NCBI GenBank assembly: GCA_046295175.1 | Contig: JBKBNY010000002.1 | Location: forward strand, 496,001 to 560,000 | Length of the DNA: 64,000 bases | Source of the DNA: JALOLV01 sp046295175 | GTDB lineage: Bacteria; Bacteroidota; Bacteroidia; Cytophagales; Spirosomataceae | Direction: 5' to 3' | Position numbers and translations under genes: made by a program | Shown here: positions 41,957 through 49,431 of the stretch, in pieces | Position numbering within the stretch: position 1 is the stretch's first letter | How the letters are laid out: the number at the start of each line of letters is the position of its first letter | Notes under the pieces: model-generated | Databases searched by the model: none | Told to the model about the DNA's origin: nothing | What the model saw: the letters and a program-made list of their open reading frames with translations, nothing else

Positions 41957-43192
41957 ATGATTCAGGAACTAACATTAACCGACCACCTCATTGAGCTTGA
42001 AGAGAAATTCGGAGCTCATAATTATCATCCGATTCCAGTTGTATTGGATAAAGGACAAGGCGTTTATGTTTGGGATGTCGAAGGCAAACGTTACTACGAT
42101 TTTCTATCGGCGTATTCGGCTGTCAACCAAGGGCATTGCCATCCTCGAATCATCAATGCTTTGATTGAGCAATCGCAAAAACTAACGCTTACGTCGAGAG
42201 CATTTTATAACTCGATGTTGGGGCGTTATGAAGAATACATTACCAATTTCTTTGGCTACGACCGAGTATTGCCAATGAACACCGGTGTCGAAGCCGTTGA
42301 AACGGCTATGAAACTCTGCCGCAAGTGGGGTTATCAGGTAAAGGGGATTCCAGAAAATAAAGCAAAAATTATCTTTGCTGGTGGCAATTTCCACGGTCGA
42401 ACGCTTTCGATTATCTCGGCATCGACCGACCCTACGGCCAGACGCAACTTCGGGCCGTTTATGACGGGTATCGAAGTAGTGCCTTACAACGACCTCGAAG
42501 CACTCGAAAACGCATTGATAAACGACCCTTACGTGGCGGGTTTCATCGTCGAGCCGATTCAAGGCGAGGCGGGCGTTTATGTACCCGACGATAATTATCT
42601 GCCATCGGCTTATAAATTGTGTAAAGCAAGCAATGTTTTGTTTATTGCCGACGAAGTGCAGACGGGTATCGCTCGTACGGGCAAATTGTTGGCATCGGAC
42701 CACGCCGAAATCCGCCCCGATATGGTGATTTTGGGCAAGGCACTTTCGGGTGGAGTTTTACCGGTATCGGCAGTATTGGCCGACGACGAAATCATGCTGA
42801 CCCTCAAACCAGGCGAACATGGCTCAACTTATGGCGGAAACCCATTGGCTTGTGCCGTAGCGATGGAGGCTCTACAAGTAGTAAAAGACGAAAAACTGGC
42901 CGACAATGCCGAAGAATTAGGTAAATTGTTCCGCTACGAGATGAATAAATTGGTCGAAGAAACCGAAGTTGTAACACTTGTGCGAGGCAAAGGATTATTG
43001 AATGCCATTGTGATTGATACCGACGAAGATTCGGATTTAGCGTGGGATTTGTGCCTTAAACTCAAAGATAACGGCTTACTTGCCAAACCTACTCACGGTA
43101 ACAAAATCCGTTTGGCTCCGCCATTGGTGATTACCGAAAACCAAATGTGGGATTGTGTAGAGATTATCCGAGATACTGTAAAAAGTATCTAA
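41957..43192 (+). CDS. rocD: Ornithine aminotransferase
   Basis: 411 residues from the ATG at 41957. PLP-dependent class III aminotransferase that turns ornithine and 2-oxoglutarate into glutamate semialdehyde, part of arginine/ornithine breakdown and proline formation. Visible: the YDFLSAYSAVNQGHCHPRI start, NTGVEAVETAMKL, GGNFHGRTLSIISASTDP, IVEPIQGEAGV and the PLP lysine block LFIADEVQTGIARTGK with KALSGG (Schiff-base Lys). The match to OAT rather than to acetylornithine aminotransferase rests on HIELEEKFGAHNYHPIPVVL-like start. Divergent from the Lrp gene. Confidence 0.92.
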   Translation: MIQELTLTDHLIELEEKFGAHNYHPIPVVLDKGQGVYVWDVEGKRYYDFLSAYSAVNQGHCHPRIINALIEQSQKLTLTSRAFYNSMLGRYEEYITNFFGYDRVLPMNTGVEAVETAMKLCRKWGYQVKGIPENKAKIIFAGGNFHGRTLSIISASTDPTARRNFGPFMTGIEVVPYNDLEALENALINDPYVAGFIVEPIQGEAGVYVPDDNYLPSAYKLCKASNVLFIADEVQTGIARTGKLLASDHAEIRPDMVILGKALSGGVLPVSAVLADDEIMLTLKPGEHGSTYGGNPLACAVAMEALQVVKDEKLADNAEELGKLFRYEMNKLVEETEVVTLVRGKGLLNAIVIDTDEDSDLAWDLCLKLKDNGLLAKPTHGNKIRLAPPLVITENQMWDCVEIIRDTVKSI

Positions 43193-43211
43193 CTGATATA
43201 GTTTTGCTTAG

Positions 43212-43256
43212 ACCCGTGGTATGGCTAAAATTCTAAAATTTAGCCATACCACGGGT
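43212..43256. terminator. Strong hairpin between rocD and the DeoR gene
   Basis: ACCCGTGGTATGGCTAAA (43212-43229) and TTTAGCCATACCACGGGT (43239-43256): perfect 18-bp stem between convergent genes. The CCGTGG start links it to the repeat family at 24856 and 59577. Confidence 0.75.
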
Positions 43257-43289
43257 TTATTAATGAATAGCGACTCTCCGATTTATTCT

Positions 43290-44045
43290 TTACCAAATAT
43301 CAACGCCGAGTTTTTGGTAATTGACCAATTTGGCATCGGTTGGTTTTAGGTGCGTCAGCATCATATCAACTTGCATAAAATTGCAAACTTTGTAAGATTC
43401 TTGCACGCCGAGCTTCTCTTCGATGGCACAGCAAACCGTCTTTTTGGCAGCCTTCATCATATTTTGCTTAATAATTGACTCTTCGTAGTGCCTAATGGTA
43501 AGTCCTTTTTCGGGATGTACGCCATTGACACCCATAAAATAAAGGTCGGCATTGATATGCTCCAAAGCCCTCGAAACTTCGCTACCCAACGTAATCTGAT
43601 AACGCTTGTAGTATGTACCACCCAGCAGAATCACCTCCAGTTTGGGGTGGTCGTTGAGGGCCATTGCCAACGGCGGACTGTTTGTTATTATCGTGGCTTC
43701 GAGCGTTTTGGGCAATTGTTCGGCCAAGAAAAAATTGGTTGTACCGCCATCCATGATGATTATTTGGCGATTATCGAACATTTTTTGGGCTTTTTTGTAG
43801 ATAATTGATAGCTCTTCGTTTTTGTTGGATGAGCCATTTTGCTTATTACCCAAAATCGACAAGTACGAATTTGCCACTGCTCCGCCGTGTACTTTTTTGA
43901 GAAGCCCCTTGTCTTCTAACTCAATAATATCGCGGCGAATACTATCATAAGATACATTCAAGAATTGCCCCAACTCAACAAAACTAATCTTTTTGTCGGC
44001 ACTTAGTTTGTCCAAAATTAACTTTTGACGTTCTTCTTTTAGCAT
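43290..44045 (-). CDS. DeoR/GlpR-family transcriptional regulator
   Basis: 251 residues: DeoR-type helix-turn-helix (about 1-55; ERQKLILDKLSADKKISFVELGQFLNVSYDSIRRDIIELEDKGLLKKVHGGA) and a DeoRC sugar-phosphate-sensing domain with IIMDGGTTNFFLAEQLP and ITLGSEVSRALEHINADLYFMGVNGV. Such regulators repress sugar-catabolic or transport genes and respond to a sugar phosphate. The adjoining promoter region has a perfect 10-base inverted repeat and many TGCAAA boxes, and no target gene, only an orphan transcript unit (see 44092-44382). Confidence 0.9.
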   Translation of the reverse strand: MLKEERQKLILDKLSADKKISFVELGQFLNVSYDSIRRDIIELEDKGLLKKVHGGAVANSYLSILGNKQNGSSNKNEELSIIYKKAQKMFDNRQIIIMDGGTTNFFLAEQLPKTLEATIITNSPPLAMALNDHPKLEVILLGGTYYKRYQITLGSEVSRALEHINADLYFMGVNGVHPEKGLTIRHYEESIIKQNMMKAAKKTVCCAIEEKLGVQESYKVCNFMQVDMMLTHLKPTDAKLVNYQKLGVDIW

Positions 44046-44070
44046 AGCCTAATTTTTTTTGCAAATTAGT

Positions 44071-44114
44071 GCAAAATATTGCAAATTTTTCTTGGATGGT
44101 TGAAAATATTTTGC
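44071..44114. promoter_or_regulatory. Probable DeoR operator (inverted repeat GCAAAATATT)
   Basis: GCAAAATATT (44071-44080) and AATATTTTGC (44105-44114), perfect 10-base arms 24 bases apart, with further TGCAAA/TTTGCA boxes at 44061, 44080, 44113 and 44122. It lies over the promoter of the orphan unit. Confidence 0.55.
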
Positions 44115-44123
44115 ATATCTTTG
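44092..44123 (+). promoter_or_regulatory. Promoter with no following gene
   Basis: TTG (44092-44094), 21 bases, TATCTTTG (44116-44123), the consensus -7. Transcription would start near 44130 and run away from the DeoR gene. Confidence 0.55.
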
Positions 44124-44129
44124 CATAAG

Positions 44130-44382
44130 ATTTCAGTGTATATAACCTATGATGAATTTATAAACGAATCCTAACGGGTTGTTTGCCTTGCGTGAGCAAC
44201 CCTCAACGGAATCCTCTTAACAACATCGATATTTGAATTCCCCCTAAATACCTAAACTTTAAACTATGTGAGCAAAGCATTTAAACGTCGTAGTTTTGTT
44301 TCATAGATTAAGCTAAAGCGTTTTGATTTTACGCTTAATTACAGTTTTTGATGGTGGTCGGTTTAGTAGTCCGACCATTTTT
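44130..44382 (+). ncRNA. Candidate small transcript or gene remnant
   Basis: About 250 bases between a consensus promoter and a + strand terminator with no gene. Hairpins: GGGTTG/CAACCC (44176-44202) and the terminator at 44355. There is a stretch at about 44266 reading ATG-T-GAGCAAAGC; with one base removed it would begin MSKAFKRRSFVS, reminiscent of the start of a secreted protein, but this is a guess. Either an sRNA or a leader left by a deletion. Confidence 0.35.
44355..44382 (+). terminator. Terminator of the orphan unit
   Basis: TGGTCGG (44355-44361) and CCGACCA (44371-44377), then TTTTTC. T tract is on the + strand only, so it is not the crcB terminator. Confidence 0.65.
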
Positions 44383-44385
44383 CAT

Positions 44386-44745
44386 TTATTTACCCATCCA
44401 GATTCCTGCATAAGTAGCCAAAACACAAAAAACTACATTCAGTACGATATTGATAAGCCCCGCTCCAAGTTTATCCGATAAAATCAATTGTAAGGTTTCG
44501 TTGCTAAATGTCGAAAAAGTGCTGAATCCGCCACAAAAACCTACGGCAATGAGAGCCTTGAGGGTATCGTCGGTGCTGATAGATTTACCCACGAATAACC
44601 CCAAGATAAAACTCGCTACGATGTTGACGATTAATGTGCCGATAGGAAAAGAGACTGCAAAGTTTTGCTGAACAATCTTGCCAAGAAAATACCGCACCAA
44701 GCTACCTGCTCCACCACCGACGAATATCAAAAGAATATTTTTCAT
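44386..44745 (-). CDS. crcB: CrcB-family fluoride channel
   Basis: 119-residue, four-helix membrane protein of the Fluc/CrcB family, which exports fluoride as a dual-topology dimer. Signatures: VGGGAGSLVRYFLGKI at the start, PIGTLIVNIVASFILGLFVG (the NxxxSF-type pore segment) and GFCGGFSTFSTFSNE (the phenylalanine box). Length is normal. The start is across from the amino acid permease start (99 bases). No crcB (fluoride) riboswitch motif is seen in that gap. Confidence 0.92.
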   Translation of the reverse strand: MKNILLIFVGGGAGSLVRYFLGKIVQQNFAVSFPIGTLIVNIVASFILGLFVGKSISTDDTLKALIAVGFCGGFSTFSTFSNETLQLILSDKLGAGLINIVLNVVFCVLATYAGIWMGK

Positions 44746-44844
44746 ATTTTATTCTGGACTTTCTACAAATCAAAAGCAAATATCTATTACTTTGGGTATT
44801 CAAATATCGTAAATAGCTTCGTCATTCAAAACTATCTAAACTCT

Positions 44845-46182
44845 ATGAACCAAGAAACACAAGACTCAAATAAACTATTAAAACTACTCGGTGTGGGTTT
44901 CGGGATTGCAGTAACCATTGGTGGAACAATCGGAACGGGTATCTTGCGGAAGCCTGGACCAATTGCAGCAAATTTAGGTGATTCTTGGGTGATAATGGCA
45001 GTTTGGGTGATAGTTAGTGTTTATGCGTTTCTTGGAGTGCTTTGCACGCTCGAATTAGGCATCTCGGTTCCGAAAGCAGGAGCGTGGTATGTTTATGCTC
45101 GCAGGGCTTTTGGCGACTATGTGGGCTTTGTGGTAGGTATCACGAGTTGGCTCGGTACGGTTGCGGCTTTGGGGTTTGGGGCATACACCATGAGCGAGTA
45201 CATTGCCTTGCTACAGCCAAAGGCCGAATCTTACATAAGGCTTATTGCCATTGGGATTTTGGTAGTTTTGATGGGTTTTCATTGGATTGGGACAAAATCG
45301 GCGGGGAAATCTCAAGAGGTGATGTCGTTCTTGAAAGCTGTCGGATTATTTGCTTTTGTGGCAATCTGTTTTTTGTATGGTGGTGATGTAAAAGCCCAAG
45401 CCTTGATTGACACAACCCAAAAAGTAGCACAACCCGCTTTGCTGACGGGTTTAATTGTTTCGTTACAGTCTGTTTTTTATACTTTTGATGGCTGGCATAC
45501 GGCGGCCTACTTTGCCGAAGAAAACACCGACCCAGCCAAGAATCTGCCCAAGTCGATGATTGGTGGGGTGTTATTGATTATTGCCATTTACCTATTAGTC
45601 AATTTGGCTATTTTGTATATTTTGCCAATGGAGGTTTTGGCCAATTCAAAACTGGCAGCGGCAGATGCCATCAAGCTGATTTTTGGGGAGAAATCGAGCA
45701 AAATCGTTACGTTTTTCTTGATGATTTCGATTTTGGGGATTGTCAATGCCCAAATCATGTTTGCTCCGCGAGTGATTTATTCGATGAGTCGCGATGGGTT
45801 ATTCGTCAAAGCTGTTCAGAAAGTTAATAAAGGCGGTACACCAGCCGTTGCGATGCCTCTAACGGCTATTGGGTCGATATTATTGATAATCAGCGGAAAA
45901 GATACGTGCGGAAAACTATCGGATATTGCAACCTTCTTTTTTGTGATTGGCTACGCTGCTGGCTTTGCCTCACTGCTGATGCTTCGTAAAAAAGAACCAG
46001 ATTTACCAAGACCTTATAAAGTGATTGGGTATCCGATTTTACCTTGGGTTTTGATTGTGGTCTCGGTACTTTTTTTGATTGGAGCAGTTTATCAAGATTT
46101 AGATAGTAGCAAATACGCCCTCATATTCTTGGCATTGAGTTACCCGATTTATTTGGGTGTAAAAAAACTGAATGAGGGGTAA
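44845..46182 (+). CDS. APC-family amino acid permease
   Basis: 445 residues from the ATG at 44845; the open frame extends upstream over crcB and is not real there. Twelve hydrophobic helices; the APC start GVGFGIAVTIGGTIGTGILRKPGPIAANLGDSW matches the unwound helix 1 GxxIGxGI. Amino acid/proton symporter or antiporter of the inner membrane, substrate unknown. Ends at a palindromic repeat shared with the convergent leuA gene. Confidence 0.88.
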   Translation: MNQETQDSNKLLKLLGVGFGIAVTIGGTIGTGILRKPGPIAANLGDSWVIMAVWVIVSVYAFLGVLCTLELGISVPKAGAWYVYARRAFGDYVGFVVGITSWLGTVAALGFGAYTMSEYIALLQPKAESYIRLIAIGILVVLMGFHWIGTKSAGKSQEVMSFLKAVGLFAFVAICFLYGGDVKAQALIDTTQKVAQPALLTGLIVSLQSVFYTFDGWHTAAYFAEENTDPAKNLPKSMIGGVLLIIAIYLLVNLAILYILPMEVLANSKLAAADAIKLIFGEKSSKIVTFFLMISILGIVNAQIMFAPRVIYSMSRDGLFVKAVQKVNKGGTPAVAMPLTAIGSILLIISGKDTCGKLSDIATFFFVIGYAAGFASLLMLRKKEPDLPRPYKVIGYPILPWVLIVVSVLFLIGAVYQDLDSSKYALIFLALSYPIYLGVKKLNEG

Positions 46183-46190
46183 GTAAAAAC

Positions 46191-46223
46191 AAACCTCCAA
46201 GGTCTTCGAGACCTTGGAGGTTT
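46191..46223. repeat. AAACCTCCAAGG palindromic repeat (copy 3)
   Basis: AAACCTCCAAGGTCT (46191-46205), TCG, AGACCTTGGAGGTTT (46209-46223), between the convergent permease and leuA genes. Terminator-like. Confidence 0.75.
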
Positions 46224-46244
46224 TAAATACTGTATCTTCACTGA

Positions 46245-47387
46245 TTAAGCTCTTACCAACTTAACCAAGTCTTTATCGTTCACTTCTTTGATTTCATCGG
46301 CAAGTACCAAGAAATTCTTGTAGATTCCGTCTAATTGTGGCTTATCGAATTTGAATCCGAGCAATTCGAGGCGATGTTTCAACGCATGGCGGCCGCTACG
46401 AGCTGTCAATACAATCGAAGATTTTGGCACTCCAACATCCTGAGGATTGATGATTTCGTAGGTATCGGCATTTTTCAAGAATCCGTCTTGGTGAATACCC
46501 GATGAATGTGCAAAAGCATTGCGACCGACGATTGCTTTATTAGCTTGTACTGGCATACGCATTGTCTGCGATACCAATTGGCTCATCGGAAACAGCTTCG
46601 TACTATCAATATTTGTATGAAAACCTAAATCTTTGTGTACTTTTAGGGTCATGGCTACTTCTTCGAGCGATGTATTACCTGCACGCTCGCCGATACCATT
46701 AATCGTAACCTCAACCTGTCTCGCTCCGGCACGGATACCCGCTATTGTATTGGCTGTTGCCATGCCCAAATCATTGTGATTGTGCATCGAAATAATCGCT
46801 TTGTCGATGTTCGGCACATTATTCATGATATAGTCGATACGGTGGTACATTTCGTGCGGCAGTACATAGCCAGTTGTATCGGGTAGGTTTACTACCGTTG
46901 CACCTGCCTTGATAACGGCCTCAGTCAATCTTGCCAAAAACTCTAAATCGGCACGACCAGCATCTTCGGCGTAGAATTCTACATCATCTACGTAAGTACG
47001 AGCGTGTTTTACGGCCTCAACGCCCTGCTCGATAATCTGCTCACGGGTCGAGTTAAACTTGTACTTGATATGCACATCCGAAGCACCGATACCCGTATGA
47101 ATTCGACCACGTTTGGCATGTTTGAGTGCCGCCCCAGCCGCATCAATATCGCCTTTAACGGCACGTGATAATGCACAAACCGTTGGGTTTGTAACAGCCT
47201 TACATACTTCCTCAACCGAACGGAAATCGCCCGGACTCGAAATCGGGAAGCCAGCCTCGATAATATCAACGCCAAGTATTTCGAGTTCCTTTGCTATCAT
47301 TACCTTTTCTTCGGTCGTGAGTTGGCAGCCCGGAACCTGCTCGCCATCTCGCAAAGTAGTATCGAAAACATAGATTTTTTGGCTCAT
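46245..47387 (-). CDS. leuA: 2-isopropylmalate synthase, short form
   Basis: 380 residues from MSQKIYVFDTTLRDGEQVPG (start 47387). First committed enzyme of leucine synthesis: acetyl-CoA plus 2-ketoisovalerate. TIM-barrel signatures DTTLRDGEQVPG and the metal site ISMHNHNDLGMATANTIAG (HxH) are present, as is VEVTINGIGERAGNTSLEEV. It ends soon after GIHQDGFLKN, with no C-terminal leucine-sensing domain (typical LeuA about 500 residues), so feedback by leucine through that domain is missing. Upstream there is an attenuator-like leader. The frame is open back to 47450, inside the leader hairpin, and is not the start. Confidence 0.92.
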   Translation of the reverse strand: MSQKIYVFDTTLRDGEQVPGCQLTTEEKVMIAKELEILGVDIIEAGFPISSPGDFRSVEEVCKAVTNPTVCALSRAVKGDIDAAGAALKHAKRGRIHTGIGASDVHIKYKFNSTREQIIEQGVEAVKHARTYVDDVEFYAEDAGRADLEFLARLTEAVIKAGATVVNLPDTTGYVLPHEMYHRIDYIMNNVPNIDKAIISMHNHNDLGMATANTIAGIRAGARQVEVTINGIGERAGNTSLEEVAMTLKVHKDLGFHTNIDSTKLFPMSQLVSQTMRMPVQANKAIVGRNAFAHSSGIHQDGFLKNADTYEIINPQDVGVPKSSIVLTARSGRHALKHRLELLGFKFDKPQLDGIYKNFLVLADEIKEVNDKDLVKLVRA

Positions 47388-47433
47388 TTTGATTAAAGTA
47401 AAGATTATGGTTTTGGTGACTACACTAAAATGA

Positions 47434-47469
47434 AAACGCCCTTCCTGCAATGTGCGAGAAAGGGCGTTT
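47434..47469 (-). terminator. Leader terminator upstream of leuA
   Basis: On the - strand: AAACGCCCTT (47469-47460), loop of 16, AAGGGCGTTT (47443-47434), then TTTCATTTTAG. Perfect 10-bp stem with U-rich tail, between the leader ORF and leuA; attenuator position. Confidence 0.7.
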
Positions 47470-47477
47470 AGAAATAT

Positions 47478-47573
47478 CTATACAGACTCCTGACTCACAC
47501 CGACGACGGATTGAGTAGCAGAAGAAGCGTAATTGCGATTGTTGAATTTATCAATGTCAAGTTTGTTTTTCAT
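47478..47573 (-). CDS. Candidate leuA leader peptide (31 codons)
   Basis: ATG (47573-47571) to TAG (47480-47478): 31 residues, beginning MKNKLDIDKFNNRNYASSAT. The second half carries Val-Val-Gly-Val and ends in Val, a weak run of branched-chain residues. It begins two bases after the predicted transcription start and is followed after 8 bases by a perfect terminator stem, then leuA. This is the layout of amino acid operon attenuation. Coding is inferred from the layout only. Confidence 0.5.
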   Translation of the reverse strand: MKNKLDIDKFNNRNYASSATQSVVGVSQESV

Positions 47574-47581
47574 TGCATTGA

Positions 47582-47611
47582 CAAATATATAGCAATATTT
47601 TTTTTGAACAA
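47582..47611 (-). promoter_or_regulatory. leuA promoter
   Basis: On the - strand: TTG (47611-47609), exactly 19 bases, TATATTTG (47589-47582). Transcription would start near 47575, at the leader ORF. Confidence 0.8.
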
Positions 47612-47647
47612 AAGCTATGATTATTTTTTTGTTACGCCAAAAGTGCA

Positions 47648-47664
47648 TTTTAGGTTAGCCTAAC
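47648..47664. promoter_or_regulatory. Sequence resembling the MntR operator, between leuA and pyk
   Basis: TTTTAGG-TTAG-CCTAACA: same arms-plus-TTAG form as the mntH palindrome (TTTAGA-TTAG-TCTAAA), with two compensating changes. It is a close match to the DtxR/iron-box pattern TTAGG-TTAG-CCTAA. It lies 37 bases upstream of the leuA -33 box and 205 bases from the pyk -7 box. Confidence 0.5.
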
Positions 47665-47868
47665 ATGAGGTTTAGTTAGTATTGCAAAATTATATTTTAA
47701 TATTCTTTGATTTTTGCGATAATTAAACTTTAATACTGGATAATTTCAAAATAAAATTCTTTAATCATAATTTAATCAAAATACGCAATATTCGAGACTG
47801 GTTGCATTAATAAAATCAGAATTTATAAATAAAGTACAATTTTATTCTGCTAATTGGCGGAGTCGTGT

Positions 47869-47876
47869 TATTTTTG
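47869..47876 (+). promoter_or_regulatory. -7 box (TATTTTTG) of pyk
   Basis: Exact TAnnTTTG match; CTG lies at the -33 position with 19 bases between. Transcription would start near 47883. Confidence 0.6.
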
Positions 47877-47914
47877 CACGATTCTTAAGCCCAAGAACAT
47901 ATATTATTTTAAAT

Positions 47915-49366
47915 ATGCATCGTAAAACCAAAATTGTTGCGACCGTAGGTCCGGCGTCCGAAAGCGAAGAAATGCTACTTGCATTGGCTAAGGCTGGCGT
48001 AAATGTATTTCGATTGAATTTTTCTCATGGTACTCACGAAGACCACTTGATGCGGATTCAACGTATTCGTAAAATTAACGAGGAGCATGGATTCAAATGT
48101 GCTATTCTTCAAGACTTACAAGGTCCAAAAATCAGAGTTGGATTAATGGAAAAAGGCAACGAAGGTGTTGAGATTGTTGCCGGAAATAAATTGATATTTA
48201 CAAGTGAAGACATCGTCGGTAATGCCGAAAAAGTAAGTACGCCATACAAAGGAATGTACAGAGACGTACAAATCGGCGAAAGGATTTTGATGGATGACGG
48301 TAAATTGGAGGTGAAAGTTATAGGAGTTGAGGGTACTGACGTTATAACGGAGGTTGTTTATGGTGGACTTTTGAAGCAGAAAAAAGGTGTTAACTTACCA
48401 AATACAAAGATTTCGCAACCATCAGTAACCGATAAAGATTGGGAAGACCTCAAGTTTGGTATCGCAAATGATGTTGATTGGATTGCCCTTTCGTTTGTGC
48501 GTACTGCCGATGAAATCAACGAAATCAAGGATTATATCAAAGCACAGGGTAGCTTGGCAAAAGTAATTGCCAAAATGGAAAAACCCGAAGCGATTGATAA
48601 CATGGATGCTATCATCGAAGCTACCGACGGTATCATGGTAGCTCGTGGAGATTTGGGTGTTGAATTGCCTTCGGAAGACGTACCGATGATTCAGAAACGT
48701 ATGGTCGAGAGGTCTAACTTGGCTTGTAAGCCCGTTATTGTGGCTACGCAGATGCTCGAAAGTATGATTGATAATCCACGTCCGACTCGTGCCGAAGTGG
48801 GCGATATTGCCAATGCTGTTTTAGACGGAGCCGATGCCGTGATGTTGAGTGCAGAGAGTGCTTCGGGTAAATACCCAATCCTTTCGGTAGAGACAATGGC
48901 CCGAACCATCATTCAGGTTGAAAAGCAGGTTGAAGAGAAAAAATTATACTTCCGTCATCATACACGTGTAACCGAGGACGATTATAAATCTCACCAAAAA
49001 GAAAACGATAACGTCGTGATGGCAGCTTGCCGTATGGCTCGTGACTTGAAAGTGAAAGCCCTCATTGGTATCACAAATTCTGGTTATACAGCATTCAGAT
49101 TATCGCATCACCGCCCGAAAGCCAATTTGTTTATCTTTACGCCTAATCATAAACTTGCTACTCAGTTGAGCTTGTATTGGGGTGTGTATGTTATCAATTA
49201 CGATAACATGAAGAGCAAATCGGTAGATGAAGTTGTAGAAACTATCAAAGAAGCATTGGTTAGTGCTGGCGAATTGGCATCTGGCGATACGTTTGTCAAC
49301 ACTCTCAGTATGCCATTGCAAGTAGATAACCGTACAAACACGATTAAGTTTAGTAGGGTTGATTAA
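47915..49366 (+). CDS. pyk: Pyruvate kinase
   Basis: 483 residues. Converts phosphoenolpyruvate and ADP to pyruvate and ATP, the last step of glycolysis. Clear domain order: RKTKIVATVGPASESEEMLLALAKAGVNVFRLNFSHG, the B domain insert (about 85-180), IAKMEKPEAIDNMDAIIEATDGIMVARGDLGVELP (PK signature with the catalytic Lys) and the C-terminal allosteric domain. Ends at palindromic repeat copy 4. ATG at 47915, with a consensus -7 box at 47869. Confidence 0.97.
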   Translation: MHRKTKIVATVGPASESEEMLLALAKAGVNVFRLNFSHGTHEDHLMRIQRIRKINEEHGFKCAILQDLQGPKIRVGLMEKGNEGVEIVAGNKLIFTSEDIVGNAEKVSTPYKGMYRDVQIGERILMDDGKLEVKVIGVEGTDVITEVVYGGLLKQKKGVNLPNTKISQPSVTDKDWEDLKFGIANDVDWIALSFVRTADEINEIKDYIKAQGSLAKVIAKMEKPEAIDNMDAIIEATDGIMVARGDLGVELPSEDVPMIQKRMVERSNLACKPVIVATQMLESMIDNPRPTRAEVGDIANAVLDGADAVMLSAESASGKYPILSVETMARTIIQVEKQVEEKKLYFRHHTRVTEDDYKSHQKENDNVVMAACRMARDLKVKALIGITNSGYTAFRLSHHRPKANLFIFTPNHKLATQLSLYWGVYVINYDNMKSKSVDEVVETIKEALVSAGELASGDTFVNTLSMPLQVDNRTNTIKFSRVD

Positions 49367-49393
49367 GAGAAAATCCTTATTTGAGTATATTTC

Positions 49394-49426
49394 AAACCTC
49401 CAAGGTCTTCAAGACCTTGGAGGTTT
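49394..49426. repeat. AAACCTCCAAGG palindromic repeat (copy 4)
   Basis: AAACCTCCAAGGTCT (49394-49408), TCA, AGACCTTGGAGGTTT (49412-49426), between convergent pyk and the carotenoid desaturase gene. Confidence 0.75.
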
Positions 49427-49431
49427 TTGTT

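Noticed and set aside
42182..42703. A 173-codon frame on the - strand opposite rocD
   Set aside because: Shadow; no family features.
44746..44844. Fluoride (crcB) riboswitch before crcB
   Set aside because: The space has none of the conserved pseudoknot segments; it is AT-rich and too short.
44665..44844. A 60-residue N-terminal extension of the amino acid permease
   Set aside because: It would overlap crcB on the other strand and lacks any membrane or family feature; the ATG at 44845 gives the normal APC start.
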